Shown piece by piece: positions 1-5,292 of a stretch of 5,292 nucleotides of DNA. Position numbers and translations under genes: made by a program. The notes beneath the pieces are model-generated. The model saw nothing but the letters and a program-made list of their open reading frames with translations, had not been told where the DNA came from and searched no databases. Positions within the stretch are counted from its first letter, which is position 1; each line of letters begins with the position of its first letter. Location of the stretch: NCBI GenBank assembly GCA_002352945.1, contig DDHL01000013.1:12109-17400 (forward strand), given 5' to 3'. The stretch is from Campylobacteraceae bacterium UBA1877 (GTDB lineage Bacteria; Campylobacterota; Campylobacteria; Campylobacterales; Campylobacteraceae).

Positions 1-557
1 AACCATCCTAAATCACCGCCATTTGGAGCGCTAGGGCCTGTAGATTTCTCTTTTGCAAGGGCGATAAATTTATTTTTTAAAGCATCTCCTTTTAATCCCT
101 TTAACTCTTCGATAACTTTTTTTGCATCATCTTCTGTTTTTAAAAGTATATGACGCGCTTTTACCCTTGCTGGCTGGATAAATTTCTCTCCATTTTCATT
201 GTAAAATGATCGCATTGTAGCCTCATCAATTTTAAGACCATCATAAACTTTTTTCATCCAAATTTCTAAAGCAATCTCATCTTTTACCTGCTTTAGAGCT
301 TCTTGGAATTCTGGGTCTTTTTCAATTCCCTCTTTTTTGGCTTGTTCAGTTAGCAAACGGCGCTCAATTGCTTGATTGACAACCTGCTCTTGCATCTGCT
401 CTGGAAGAGATTCAAAAGAGGCTTGATTTGGCATTGCCTGCATTAACACAGCAATATCTTTTTCAGTAATCTCATGGCCGTTAACCGTGGCATATACTGC
501 TGCATTAAGACTCACTGCGGTCACAAAGGACAAAGAACCTAATAACCATTTTTTCAT
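1..557 (-). CDS. peb4: PEB4/Cbf2-type periplasmic parvulin peptidyl-prolyl isomerase (N-terminal part, cut by window edge)
   Basis: This is an exported chaperone and peptidyl-prolyl cis-trans isomerase of the SurA/PpiC class. The family acts in the periplasm on folding of outer-membrane proteins, and the Campylobacter homologue PEB4 (Cbf2) is a major antigen linked to adhesion. Translating the reverse strand from ATG at 555-557 gives 185 residues with no stop before the edge. Residues 1-19 form a signal peptide: MKK, a hydrophobic core, then LNA with cleavage likely after A19, leaving AVYATVNG, which closely matches mature PEB4. Residues 24-120 are the helical SurA-like N domain. The parvulin domain begins near 130 with ARVKARHILLK, and the window ends just after the GGDLGW motif (180-185). 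The C-terminal part of the catalytic domain is missing only because of the edge. A Shine-Dalgarno sequence lies 6 nt upstream. The gene is divergent from nth, as I recall for C. jejuni, where an aldolase gene follows. Family assignment is firm; the exact orthologue name is somewhat less so. Confidence 0.9.
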   Translation of the reverse strand, partial: MKKWLLGSLSFVTAVSLNAAVYATVNGHEITEKDIAVLMQAMPNQASFESLPEQMQEQVVNQAIERRLLTEQAKKEGIEKDPEFQEALKQVKDEIALEIWMKKVYDGLKIDEATMRSFYNENGEKFIQPARVKARHILLKTEDDAKKVIEELKGLKGDALKNKFIALAKEKSTGPSAPNGGDLGW

Positions 558-562
558 ATAAC

Positions 563-569
563 ATCCTTA
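563..569 (-). promoter_or_regulatory. Ribosome binding site of peb4
   Basis: The reverse strand reads TAAGGAT, with AGGA at 564-567 and 6-7 nt to the ATG at 557. It is a standard Shine-Dalgarno sequence and fixes the start that gives a complete signal peptide. It partly overlaps the palindrome TTACATGTAA (567-576). Confidence 0.75.
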
Positions 570-585
570 CATGTAAATTTGCCTT

Positions 586-591
586 ATTGTA
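586..591 (-). promoter_or_regulatory. Candidate -10 element for peb4 (proximal)
   Basis: The reverse strand reads TACAAT here, one mismatch from TATAAT. It would start transcription about 20-25 nt before the peb4 ATG and keep the Shine-Dalgarno sequence in the leader. No convincing -35 box is seen, which is common for epsilonproteobacterial promoters. Weak support; the element at 614-622 is an alternative. Confidence 0.3.
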
Positions 592-613
592 ACCAACAGG
601 GCTTTAAACGGTG

Positions 614-622
614 ATTATGCCA
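614..622 (-). promoter_or_regulatory. Candidate extended -10 element for peb4 (distal)
   Basis: The reverse strand reads TGGCATAAT, an extended -10 (TGn followed by CATAAT), preceded by a short T run. Transcription would begin roughly 50 nt before the peb4 ATG. It competes with the proximal TACAAT at 586-591, and the sequence alone does not decide between them. Confidence 0.3.
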
Positions 623-659
623 AAAGGAAGTAAACCGATAATTAATCATACAAATTGGG

Positions 660-665
660 TATAAT
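660..665 (+). promoter_or_regulatory. -10 element (TATAAT) of the nth-histidine kinase unit
   Basis: A perfect TATAAT preceded by TTGGG lies only 6 nt before the nth ATG at 672. With the usual 6-8 nt between -10 and +1, transcription would start at or within one or two bases of that ATG, giving a leaderless mRNA. There is no recognisable -35 hexamer 16-18 nt upstream, as is usual for sigma-70 promoters in Campylobacterota. Confidence 0.6.
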
Positions 666-671
666 ACGCCC

Positions 672-1319
672 ATGAAAAGAGTCACTATTGCAGCAAAAGC
701 TGCTATAAAAGCAAAATTTTTACAAAATTACACCAATGCAGTTTCTGAGCTTAAATACAACTCCCTTTATGAGCTTTTAGTAGCCGTTATGCTCTCCGCG
801 CAATGCACTGATAAGAGGGTTAATATTATTACTCCAGCTTTGTTTGAAAAATATCCTAATGTTGAGGCTTTAGCTAATGCGGATTTAGAGAGTGTAAAAA
901 AACTCATTCAATCATGCTCATTTTTTAACAATAAAGCAAAAAATCTTATCAACATGGCCAAAATGGTTGTAGATGAGTTTGAGGGCAAAATCCCTTTAGA
1001 AAAATCATCTTTAGTTCGTTTAGCCGGAGTTGGACAAAAGACAGCAAATGTAGTTTTAATCGAATATACCAAGGCCAATGTAATGGCTGTTGATACCCAT
1101 GTGTTTCGGGTTGCACACCGTTTGGGCTTAAGCAAAGCCAAGACTCCAGCAAAAACCGAACTTGATTTATCAAAGGCTTTTAAGACCGATTTGCATACTC
1201 TTCATCAAGCGATGGTGCTTTTTGGCCGATATATATGTACAGCACGCAATCCAAAATGCAAAGATGAATGTTTTTTGCAAGAGTATTGCCAAACAACTAA
1301 AAATTTCAAACCCGGCTGA
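672..1319 (+). CDS. nth: Endonuclease III (DNA glycosylase/AP lyase)
   Basis: This is a bifunctional base-excision repair enzyme that removes oxidised pyrimidines and cuts the abasic site by beta-elimination; it is cytoplasmic. Its 215 residues compare with 211 in E. coli Nth. The helix-hairpin-helix motif is LAGVGQKTANVVL (117-129) with catalytic lysine K123. The catalytic aspartate is D141 in AVDTHVFRV. Residues 33-47 (YELLVAVMLSAQCTD) match the conserved N-terminal core. Four cysteines for a [4Fe-4S] cluster are at 189, 196, 200 and 206, with spacing C-X6-C-X3-C-X5-C; the classical motif has X2 in the middle. The ATG at 672 gives the length expected from homologues but has no Shine-Dalgarno sequence and sits just after a TATAAT, so translation is probably leaderless. 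The stop overlaps the kinase start (TGATG). It is divergent from peb4. Confidence 0.97.
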   Translation: MKRVTIAAKAAIKAKFLQNYTNAVSELKYNSLYELLVAVMLSAQCTDKRVNIITPALFEKYPNVEALANADLESVKKLIQSCSFFNNKAKNLINMAKMVVDEFEGKIPLEKSSLVRLAGVGQKTANVVLIEYTKANVMAVDTHVFRVAHRLGLSKAKTPAKTELDLSKAFKTDLHTLHQAMVLFGRYICTARNPKCKDECFLQEYCQTTKNFKPG

Positions 1320-2683
1320 TGCGACAAATATTTAGTAAGTATTCAATTAAATTTTTAATTACCATACCAATTATAATCCTCCTGCTTGTAGGCTTGAGTA
1401 CCTTTTTTTGGCTCAATAACCACTACCAAAAAAGAGTTTTGGAGCTTTTTCAAACCCAAAATGCAAATCTTATTGCAAGCTATCTTATCCCCTCTGTTGA
1501 AGAGCGGATTCACGACTCTAAAGCCTTAAAGCTCTTTTTGCAAGAGGTGATTAATAATAATCCAGAAATTTTTTATGTGGGCTTGCTTAATCAAAACAGA
1601 TATTACGCCCATGCAAGTTCTAATAGCGCAAGTTTTAATGAAGATGCAATACATATAAAACAACCCCTTACCCAGTATCCGCATATCTTTTTAGAGATTC
1701 TTTTAAATCCCAATTTAACCCAAGCTATGGCTCAAACAATCTACCCTCTTCCTTGGCATGGGATTGGCATTGGAGTTGGCATTGTAATAATTGCTCTTAT
1801 ATGGACTCTATTTATCTTAAATCCGCTTGATCGACTCTCAAAAAGATTGTCTTTGCATACAGATAATTTTAAAAACAATCAAAATCGATCTAAAAAAAAT
1901 GAGCTCTTACTCATTGCTCAAAGTGTTAGAACGCTTACATCTTCAAACCGCGTTCAAAAGCATAGATTAAAGCGCTTAAACAGCCACCTTGAAGAGTTAA
2001 TACACGCCAAAACCTCCTCTTTAAAAGCTGAAATTGAAGAGAATATGAGGGCAAAAAAACGCCTTGAAATATCCAATGAAGAAAAGACTATTCTTTTAAA
2101 AGAGGTTCATCATAGGGTTAAAAATAATTTGGCAATCATCGTAGGATTAATTTGCATGCAATCAAGACGGATTGATGATAAAAAAACAAAATCGATGTTT
2201 ATGGATTTGCAAAATAGGATTAAAACTATGGAGCTTATCCATACGAGTCTTTACACAACTGCCCAATTTAACAAAATCATGATGAAAGAGTATCTCTCGC
2301 TTCTTGTAAAGCACTTAAGCCACAGTTTTGAAAAAGATGAATTGGTTATGTTTTCCATACAGTGTGAAGATATCTCTATGGAGATTGACCAAGCAATTAC
2401 TTGCGGTCAAATTATTAATGAACTTGTTACAAATGCTTACAAACACGCTTTTAAAGGGTTAGATAGCGGTCATATATGGATACGAATAATCGACCTTGGC
2501 GAACATTTTGAGCTGCAAGTTGAAGACAATGGCAGTGGCGGCAGCGAGCCATCACCGCAAAGTTTCTCTTTAGGCTTATCGTTAGTTCATGAATTAACCC
2601 GCTACCAGCTCAAGGGCACTCTTAAGGTAGAAAACAAAGAGGGACTTAAATACAAAATCGTATTTCGCAAAAAGCAGTTTTAA
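1319..2683 (+). CDS. Membrane sensor histidine kinase, HisKA_2 type
   Basis: This is the 454-residue sensor half of a two-component system. A first membrane segment (about 10-32) and a second (about 148-168) enclose a periplasmic sensor region of about 115 residues. That region has a helix, then NPEIFYVGLL and AHASS, resembling a small PAS/Cache fold (inference). A degenerate HAMP-like stretch follows (168-208, with P169 and NELLLIAQSVRTL), then a charged coiled coil (210-262). The phosphoacceptor motif is KEVHHRVKNNLA; H265, before the arginine, is the likely phosphorylation site. The HATPase_c domain has the N box INELVTNAYKHAF (N367, N372), DNGSG (D403) and the SLGLSLVHEL glycine motif. 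The ATG overlaps the nth stop by one base and has no Shine-Dalgarno sequence, so translation likely depends on coupling to nth. The stop overlaps that of the convergent response regulator, its probable partner. The ligand is unknown. Confidence 0.93.
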   Translation: MRQIFSKYSIKFLITIPIIILLLVGLSTFFWLNNHYQKRVLELFQTQNANLIASYLIPSVEERIHDSKALKLFLQEVINNNPEIFYVGLLNQNRYYAHASSNSASFNEDAIHIKQPLTQYPHIFLEILLNPNLTQAMAQTIYPLPWHGIGIGVGIVIIALIWTLFILNPLDRLSKRLSLHTDNFKNNQNRSKKNELLLIAQSVRTLTSSNRVQKHRLKRLNSHLEELIHAKTSSLKAEIEENMRAKKRLEISNEEKTILLKEVHHRVKNNLAIIVGLICMQSRRIDDKKTKSMFMDLQNRIKTMELIHTSLYTTAQFNKIMMKEYLSLLVKHLSHSFEKDELVMFSIQCEDISMEIDQAITCGQIINELVTNAYKHAFKGLDSGHIWIRIIDLGEHFELQVEDNGSGGSEPSPQSFSLGLSLVHELTRYQLKGTLKVENKEGLKYKIVFRKKQF

Positions 2684-3399
2684 GCCCTATTTGGCGATTT
2701 TACACTAATTCGATACCCCGTTGATGTTATATTTTCAATCACTTCATCGCCGATTTTTTCACGTATTCTTCGAACGAGCGAGCGAAGTGTAGCGGTATTT
2801 ACATGCTTTCCATCCCATATGGTTTTTGTAATTGTCTCATAAGGGATTGTTGTATTCATATGCTCAATAAGTAGCTGCACCAACTGCTTCTCTTTTCGCG
2901 TTAAAACAACTGGAACTCCATCTTGCAAGAGTTGATTGGTTATGACATTATACATGTAACCATTTGCTAATTTAACGCAATCATTTTTGTCAACAAGTCT
3001 TGTTGACGGGCGCAATTCATGTTTACTCTTAAAAAGAGCAATCTGTATCGCACTATGGAGCTGCTGCTCATCTACTGGCTTGATAATATAGCCATATGGT
3101 TTTGTGATCCTTGCTTTTTTTAATGTTTGATCATCACTGTGAGAAGTGACATAAACTACTGGAATACCCAGTTTTTCTTGAATATGACTTACAATTTGAG
3201 TACCCTCTTGCCCGCCTTCAAGAATTATATCCATCAATACAACATCTGGCTTATGCAGTTCAATATTTTCAAGTGCTTCAGTGGTATTTGCATAAATTCC
3301 ATCTACAATGTATCCATACTCTTCTAAACACTGCTTCATGTCTAGTGCAATAATCACCTCATCTTCAACTATGACAACATGTGAATCTACTTTTTCCAT
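2680..3399 (-). CDS. Response regulator, receiver plus OmpR-type winged helix
   Basis: A cytoplasmic DNA-binding response regulator of 239 residues, using the ATG at 3397-3399. The receiver domain (about 7-124) has acidic pocket E12/D13, phosphoacceptor D57 in LMDIILEGGQEG, T85 in VTSHSDD and K107 in IIKPVD. The LMDI.LEGG.EG and PYGYIIKP signatures are those of receivers often paired with HisKA_2 kinases. The DNA-binding domain (about 141-235) is an OmpR/PhoB winged helix: LTRKEKQLVQLL, the recognition-helix region TLRSLVRRIREKIG and the wing ENITSTGYRI. An upstream GTG at 3429 would add 10 residues but lies inside the thioredoxin-fold gene and has no ribosome site, whereas AGGA stands 8 nt before the chosen ATG. 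Only 5 nt separate it from the preceding stop, so it is probably cotranscribed with that gene and pepD. Its target genes cannot be told from the window. Confidence 0.93.
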   Translation of the reverse strand: MEKVDSHVVIVEDEVIIALDMKQCLEEYGYIVDGIYANTTEALENIELHKPDVVLMDIILEGGQEGTQIVSHIQEKLGIPVVYVTSHSDDQTLKKARITKPYGYIIKPVDEQQLHSAIQIALFKSKHELRPSTRLVDKNDCVKLANGYMYNVITNQLLQDGVPVVLTRKEKQLVQLLIEHMNTTIPYETITKTIWDGKHVNTATLRSLVRRIREKIGDEVIENITSTGYRISVKSPNRA

Positions 3400-3403
3400 A
3401 ATG

Positions 3404-3411
3404 CCTATCCT
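3404..3411 (-). promoter_or_regulatory. Ribosome binding site deciding the response regulator start
   Basis: The reverse strand reads AGGATAGG: AGGA is 8 nt before the ATG at 3399, and a second AGG is 4 nt before it. The TAG within it (3405-3407) is the stop of the thioredoxin-fold gene, so terminating ribosomes sit on this site, which suggests translational coupling. It favours the 239-residue product over a longer one from GTG at 3429. Confidence 0.7.
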
Positions 3412-3968
3412 ATTACAGTATCTACCCACTTAATCGAGCAGCCTTTTGAAGGAACTTGCTCTTTTGGTGGCTCTTTTGCGCTAAAAAGCAGCATAAGCGC
3501 ATCACGCAACTCCTCTTTTGTAACCTTTGAAGCATCCTGCCAGCTATCGTCAACTCTGCCATGATAGTAGAGCTTGCCTTGATTGTCAAATAAAAAGGTC
3601 TCTGGTGTGCAAGTGGCATTTAAGCTTTTTGAAACAGATTGGTCTGCATCGATCAAATATGGAAATGAGATTTTGTGCTCTTTGATTTTATCAAGCATAT
3701 GAGCTGGTGAATCTTCTGGATAGTTTGGGTGAATGTTTGGATTAATTGCCACAACTCCAACATCGACTTTTTTGGCAAAATCTGCAATTTCAACAAACCT
3801 ATCCCACAAAGGTTCAGTATATGGACAGTGATTGCACACAATATAAATCAACAGTCCCGTTTTACCCATGAGCTCTTTTGAATCAAAACGTCTATCCTCA
3901 GGGTCAAGGAGAACAAAATGTTTCAAAGCTGTCTTTAGAGGAATCATTTTTGATTCAACACGTGCCAT
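3405..3968 (-). CDS. Thioredoxin-fold redox protein with CNHCPY motif (peroxiredoxin-like family)
   Basis: A 187-residue protein of the AhpC/TSA-Redoxin superfamily, in the group annotated as 'thioredoxin family protein' or PRX-like 1, whose role is not well defined. The CXXC motif is C45-N-H-C48 followed by PYTEP, right after strand GLLIYIV. The segment C120-T-P122-ETFLFD holds the probable cis-proline loop. GRVDDS (137-142) and the C-terminal SKGCSIKW (174-181) are hallmarks of this group. No signal peptide or membrane segment is seen, so it should be cytoplasmic. Dithiol or disulfide oxidoreductase activity is inferred from CXXC; peroxidase activity is unsupported. The ATG at 3966-3968 overlaps the end of pepD by 14 bp and has AAGGA 6 nt upstream inside pepD, preferred over M8. 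It is the middle gene of the apparent pepD-redox-regulator operon. Confidence 0.88.
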   Translation of the reverse strand: MARVESKMIPLKTALKHFVLLDPEDRRFDSKELMGKTGLLIYIVCNHCPYTEPLWDRFVEIADFAKKVDVGVVAINPNIHPNYPEDSPAHMLDKIKEHKISFPYLIDADQSVSKSLNATCTPETFLFDNQGKLYYHGRVDDSWQDASKVTKEELRDALMLLFSAKEPPKEQVPSKGCSIKWVDTVIG

Positions 3969-5253
3969 CTTGCATCCTTTTTATTAAACTTTCTACAATA
4001 TTTGCAACGCGGCCAACTGAAGCGATTTCGCAACGCTCATTGACCGTATGGGGAGCTTCAATTCGCGGTCCAATTGAGCATGCTTCACGCAACTTTGGAA
4101 GTTTTTGCATCAACAATCCAGGCTCTAAACCAGCATGAACCGCTCCTAAACGCGTCGGGCCCCAAAAAGCTTGCGCCTCCTTCTTAACCCTTTTTGCAAA
4201 TTCAGAAGGATTTGGCGGCCAAGGTGCATTTGTATGGCAATAGTTTAGCGTAAATCCGCATAAATCAAGTAGTGATTCATGTGATTTTTTTAATATCTCC
4301 AAATCTTCATCCTCCATCGCCCTTGCAAATATCTCTACATGTAAATCGTTATCATCCCCGTAAATTCGGGCTAGATTCGTGCTTTTTGATGGAACATTTA
4401 AAGTCTCATTCCAGCCCAAAACTCCATGCGGAAATGAACACAAAAAATTTAAAATTTGTTTAGAATTGTACAAGCAAAGAGGATTTGTTTGTGTTATTGG
4501 CGTACAAATTATCCCTTTTTGGGCCAATTTTACATCTTTTTGAACTGCCACAATTGCCTTAGCGCTAGAAGGAATGGAATTGGTTCGCTCTCCACCATCA
4601 ATTTGAACAATTAAAGCGTTGTGTTCTTGCAAAAACCGAGCCAAAACAATTATAGCATTAGCAATAGGCTCTGTTATTTGAATGCCTGAGTGTCCTCCAG
4701 AGAGTTTTTCAACCTCAACCTCATAAAGCTGGTAATCTTGAGGAATTTTTTCCCTTTTTATGGGCATTGAAGCCTTTAGCTCAACACCGCCGGCACATCC
4801 AACATACACAACCCCCTCTTCTTCACTATCAAGATTTAATAGATATGGACTTAAAACATCCAAATCCAAAGAGTCGGCTCCCAAAAGTCCAACCTCTTCA
4901 TCGTTTGTAAAAAGAGATTCAAGATTGTCATATTTTGATAAGAGCTCAAGCATTATAGCCACACCCATACCATTGTCTGCACCCAAAGAGGAGTCTTTTG
5001 CGTATAAAAACCCATCCTTTTTATATGGCTCAATTTCGGGCGCTTTTCCCATGCAAACCATGTCATAGTGGGATTGTAAACATAAAACTGGCTTTCCCTT
5101 TCTTGCTAAAATATTTCCTGCATCATCTTCAAAAACCTCAGCACCTAGCTTTTTACACTCATTTATTAAATATTGGCGCATCTTTTGAGTTTGGTGACTG
5201 CAGCGGGGAATTTTACAAATTTGATTGAAACGATTGATGATATTTTCTTCCAC
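3955..5253 (-). CDS. pepD: Aminoacyl-histidine dipeptidase (carnosinase-type, M20C)
   Basis: A cytoplasmic di-zinc dipeptidase that cleaves Xaa-His and other dipeptides, returning amino acids to the cell. Its 432 residues compare with 485 in E. coli PepD. Active-site residues are visible: H62 and D64 in QSHYDMV, bridging D93 in GADNG, catalytic E119 and ligand E120 in NDEEVG, D142 in LDSEEEG, lid-domain H188 in SGGHSG, and H402 in APHTVNE. The start is GTG at 5251-5253, with AAGGA 5 nt upstream; an in-frame TAA at 5281-5283 rules out a much longer form, and residues from 8 on match the family N-terminus. An out-of-frame ATG overlaps the GTG (ATGTG). It contains 14 cysteines, more than I would expect for a zinc peptidase. 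It is the first visible gene of a minus-strand operon; the redox protein gene begins within its last codons. Confidence 0.95.
   Translation of the reverse strand: MEENIINRFNQICKIPRCSHQTQKMRQYLINECKKLGAEVFEDDAGNILARKGKPVLCLQSHYDMVCMGKAPEIEPYKKDGFLYAKDSSLGADNGMGVAIMLELLSKYDNLESLFTNDEEVGLLGADSLDLDVLSPYLLNLDSEEEGVVYVGCAGGVELKASMPIKREKIPQDYQLYEVEVEKLSGGHSGIQITEPIANAIIVLARFLQEHNALIVQIDGGERTNSIPSSAKAIVAVQKDVKLAQKGIICTPITQTNPLCLYNSKQILNFLCSFPHGVLGWNETLNVPSKSTNLARIYGDDNDLHVEIFARAMEDEDLEILKKSHESLLDLCGFTLNYCHTNAPWPPNPSEFAKRVKKEAQAFWGPTRLGAVHAGLEPGLLMQKLPKLREACSIGPRIEAPHTVNERCEIASVGRVANIVESLIKRMQDGTC
3975..3979 (-). promoter_or_regulatory. Ribosome binding site of the thioredoxin-fold gene
   Basis: The reverse strand reads AAGGA, 6 nt before the ATG at 3966-3968. 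It lies inside the last codons of pepD, so ribosomes finishing pepD pass over it. It supports the 187-residue start. Confidence 0.7.
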
Positions 5254-5258
5254 ATTTT

Positions 5259-5263
5259 TCCTT
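5259..5263 (-). promoter_or_regulatory. Ribosome binding site of pepD
   Basis: The reverse strand reads AAGGA, followed by AAAAT and then the GTG start at 5253. The spacing of 5 nt suits the GTG; the overlapping out-of-frame ATG would be only 3 nt away. Only 39 bases are visible upstream of pepD, too few to place a promoter or to tell whether another gene precedes it in the operon. Confidence 0.65.
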
Positions 5264-5292
5264 TTATAAGATATAAAACATTAAGAGTGCTG

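Noticed and set aside
908..1173. Open reading frames antisense to nth, and similar ones opposite the response regulator, redox gene and pepD
   Set aside because: They are shadows of well-supported genes on the other strand, with no recognisable domains and no convincing ribosome sites.
1892..1899. A8 tract in the histidine kinase as a phase-variation site
   Set aside because: Short A runs are common in this AT-rich sequence, and contingency loci in these bacteria mostly use longer G/C tracts; nothing else supports switching.
2654..2701. Inverted repeat AAAATCG / CGATTTT (2654-2660 and 2695-2701) around the shared stop codons, considered as a bidirectional terminator
   Set aside because: The 7-bp arms are AT-rich, the loop is 34 nt, and no GC-rich stem with an adjoining T run is present, so it is too weak to call a terminator.
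2952..2959. Recurrence of TACATGTA inside the response regulator and near 4338 in pepD, resembling the palindrome before peb4
   Set aside because: These copies lie inside conserved coding sequence and the motif is short and AT-rich, so chance explains them.
3400..3429. Longer response regulator starting at GTG 3429
   Set aside because: It would add 10 residues not expected for a receiver domain, lies inside the preceding gene and has no ribosome site; the ATG at 3399 has AGGA at good spacing.
5254..5292. Possible C-terminal tail of a gene upstream of pepD on the minus strand
   Set aside because: Each of the three reverse frames can be read in these 39 bases (stops at 5281-5283 and 5264-5266, the third frame open), so no frame can be chosen.
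1..5292. CRISPR arrays, tRNA/rRNA genes, insertion sequences, toxin-antitoxin or defence genes
   Set aside because: Nearly all bases are explained by six protein-coding genes; no direct repeat arrays, transposase motifs or RNA gene signatures were seen on either strand.

Overview
The window is AT-rich and densely packed chromosomal DNA, most likely from a Campylobacterota (epsilonproteobacterial) genome, possibly a free-living Sulfurimonas-like lineage rather than Campylobacter or Helicobacter. The evidence is the closeness of the Nth and PEB4/Cbf2-type proteins to Campylobacter homologues, and the divergent nth / peb4 arrangement, which I recall from Campylobacter jejuni. The genus is inference.

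Layout. (1) Positions 1-557, minus strand: the N-terminal 185 residues of a secreted PEB4-type parvulin peptidyl-prolyl isomerase, cut by the left edge. (2) Positions 558-671: a 114-bp divergent control region with a TATAAT so close to the nth start that the nth mRNA is probably leaderless. (3) Plus strand: nth (endonuclease III) followed by a membrane sensor histidine kinase of the HisKA_2 type, joined by a TGATG stop/start overlap. (4) Minus strand, reading leftwards from 5253: pepD (aminoacyl-histidine dipeptidase), a CXXC thioredoxin-fold protein, and a receiver plus winged-helix response regulator. The genes overlap or nearly touch and look like one operon. (5) The kinase and the regulator are convergent, and their stop codons overlap in the palindrome TTAA at 2680-2683.

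The kinase and regulator are probable partners: the kinase is of the HHRVKNN class and the receiver is of the type usually seen with such kinases. They lie in two different transcription units that meet tail to tail. By position, the kinase is tied to a base-excision DNA repair gene and the regulator to a dipeptidase and a redox protein. No gene-free stretch exceeds 300 bases. I saw no tRNA, rRNA, CRISPR array, insertion sequence or clear rho-independent terminator. Nothing here amounts to an obviously new defence or mobile system. The points most worth checking are the split convergent two-component pair, the leaderless and Shine-Dalgarno-free nth-kinase unit, and the altered cysteine spacing of the Nth iron-sulfur motif.
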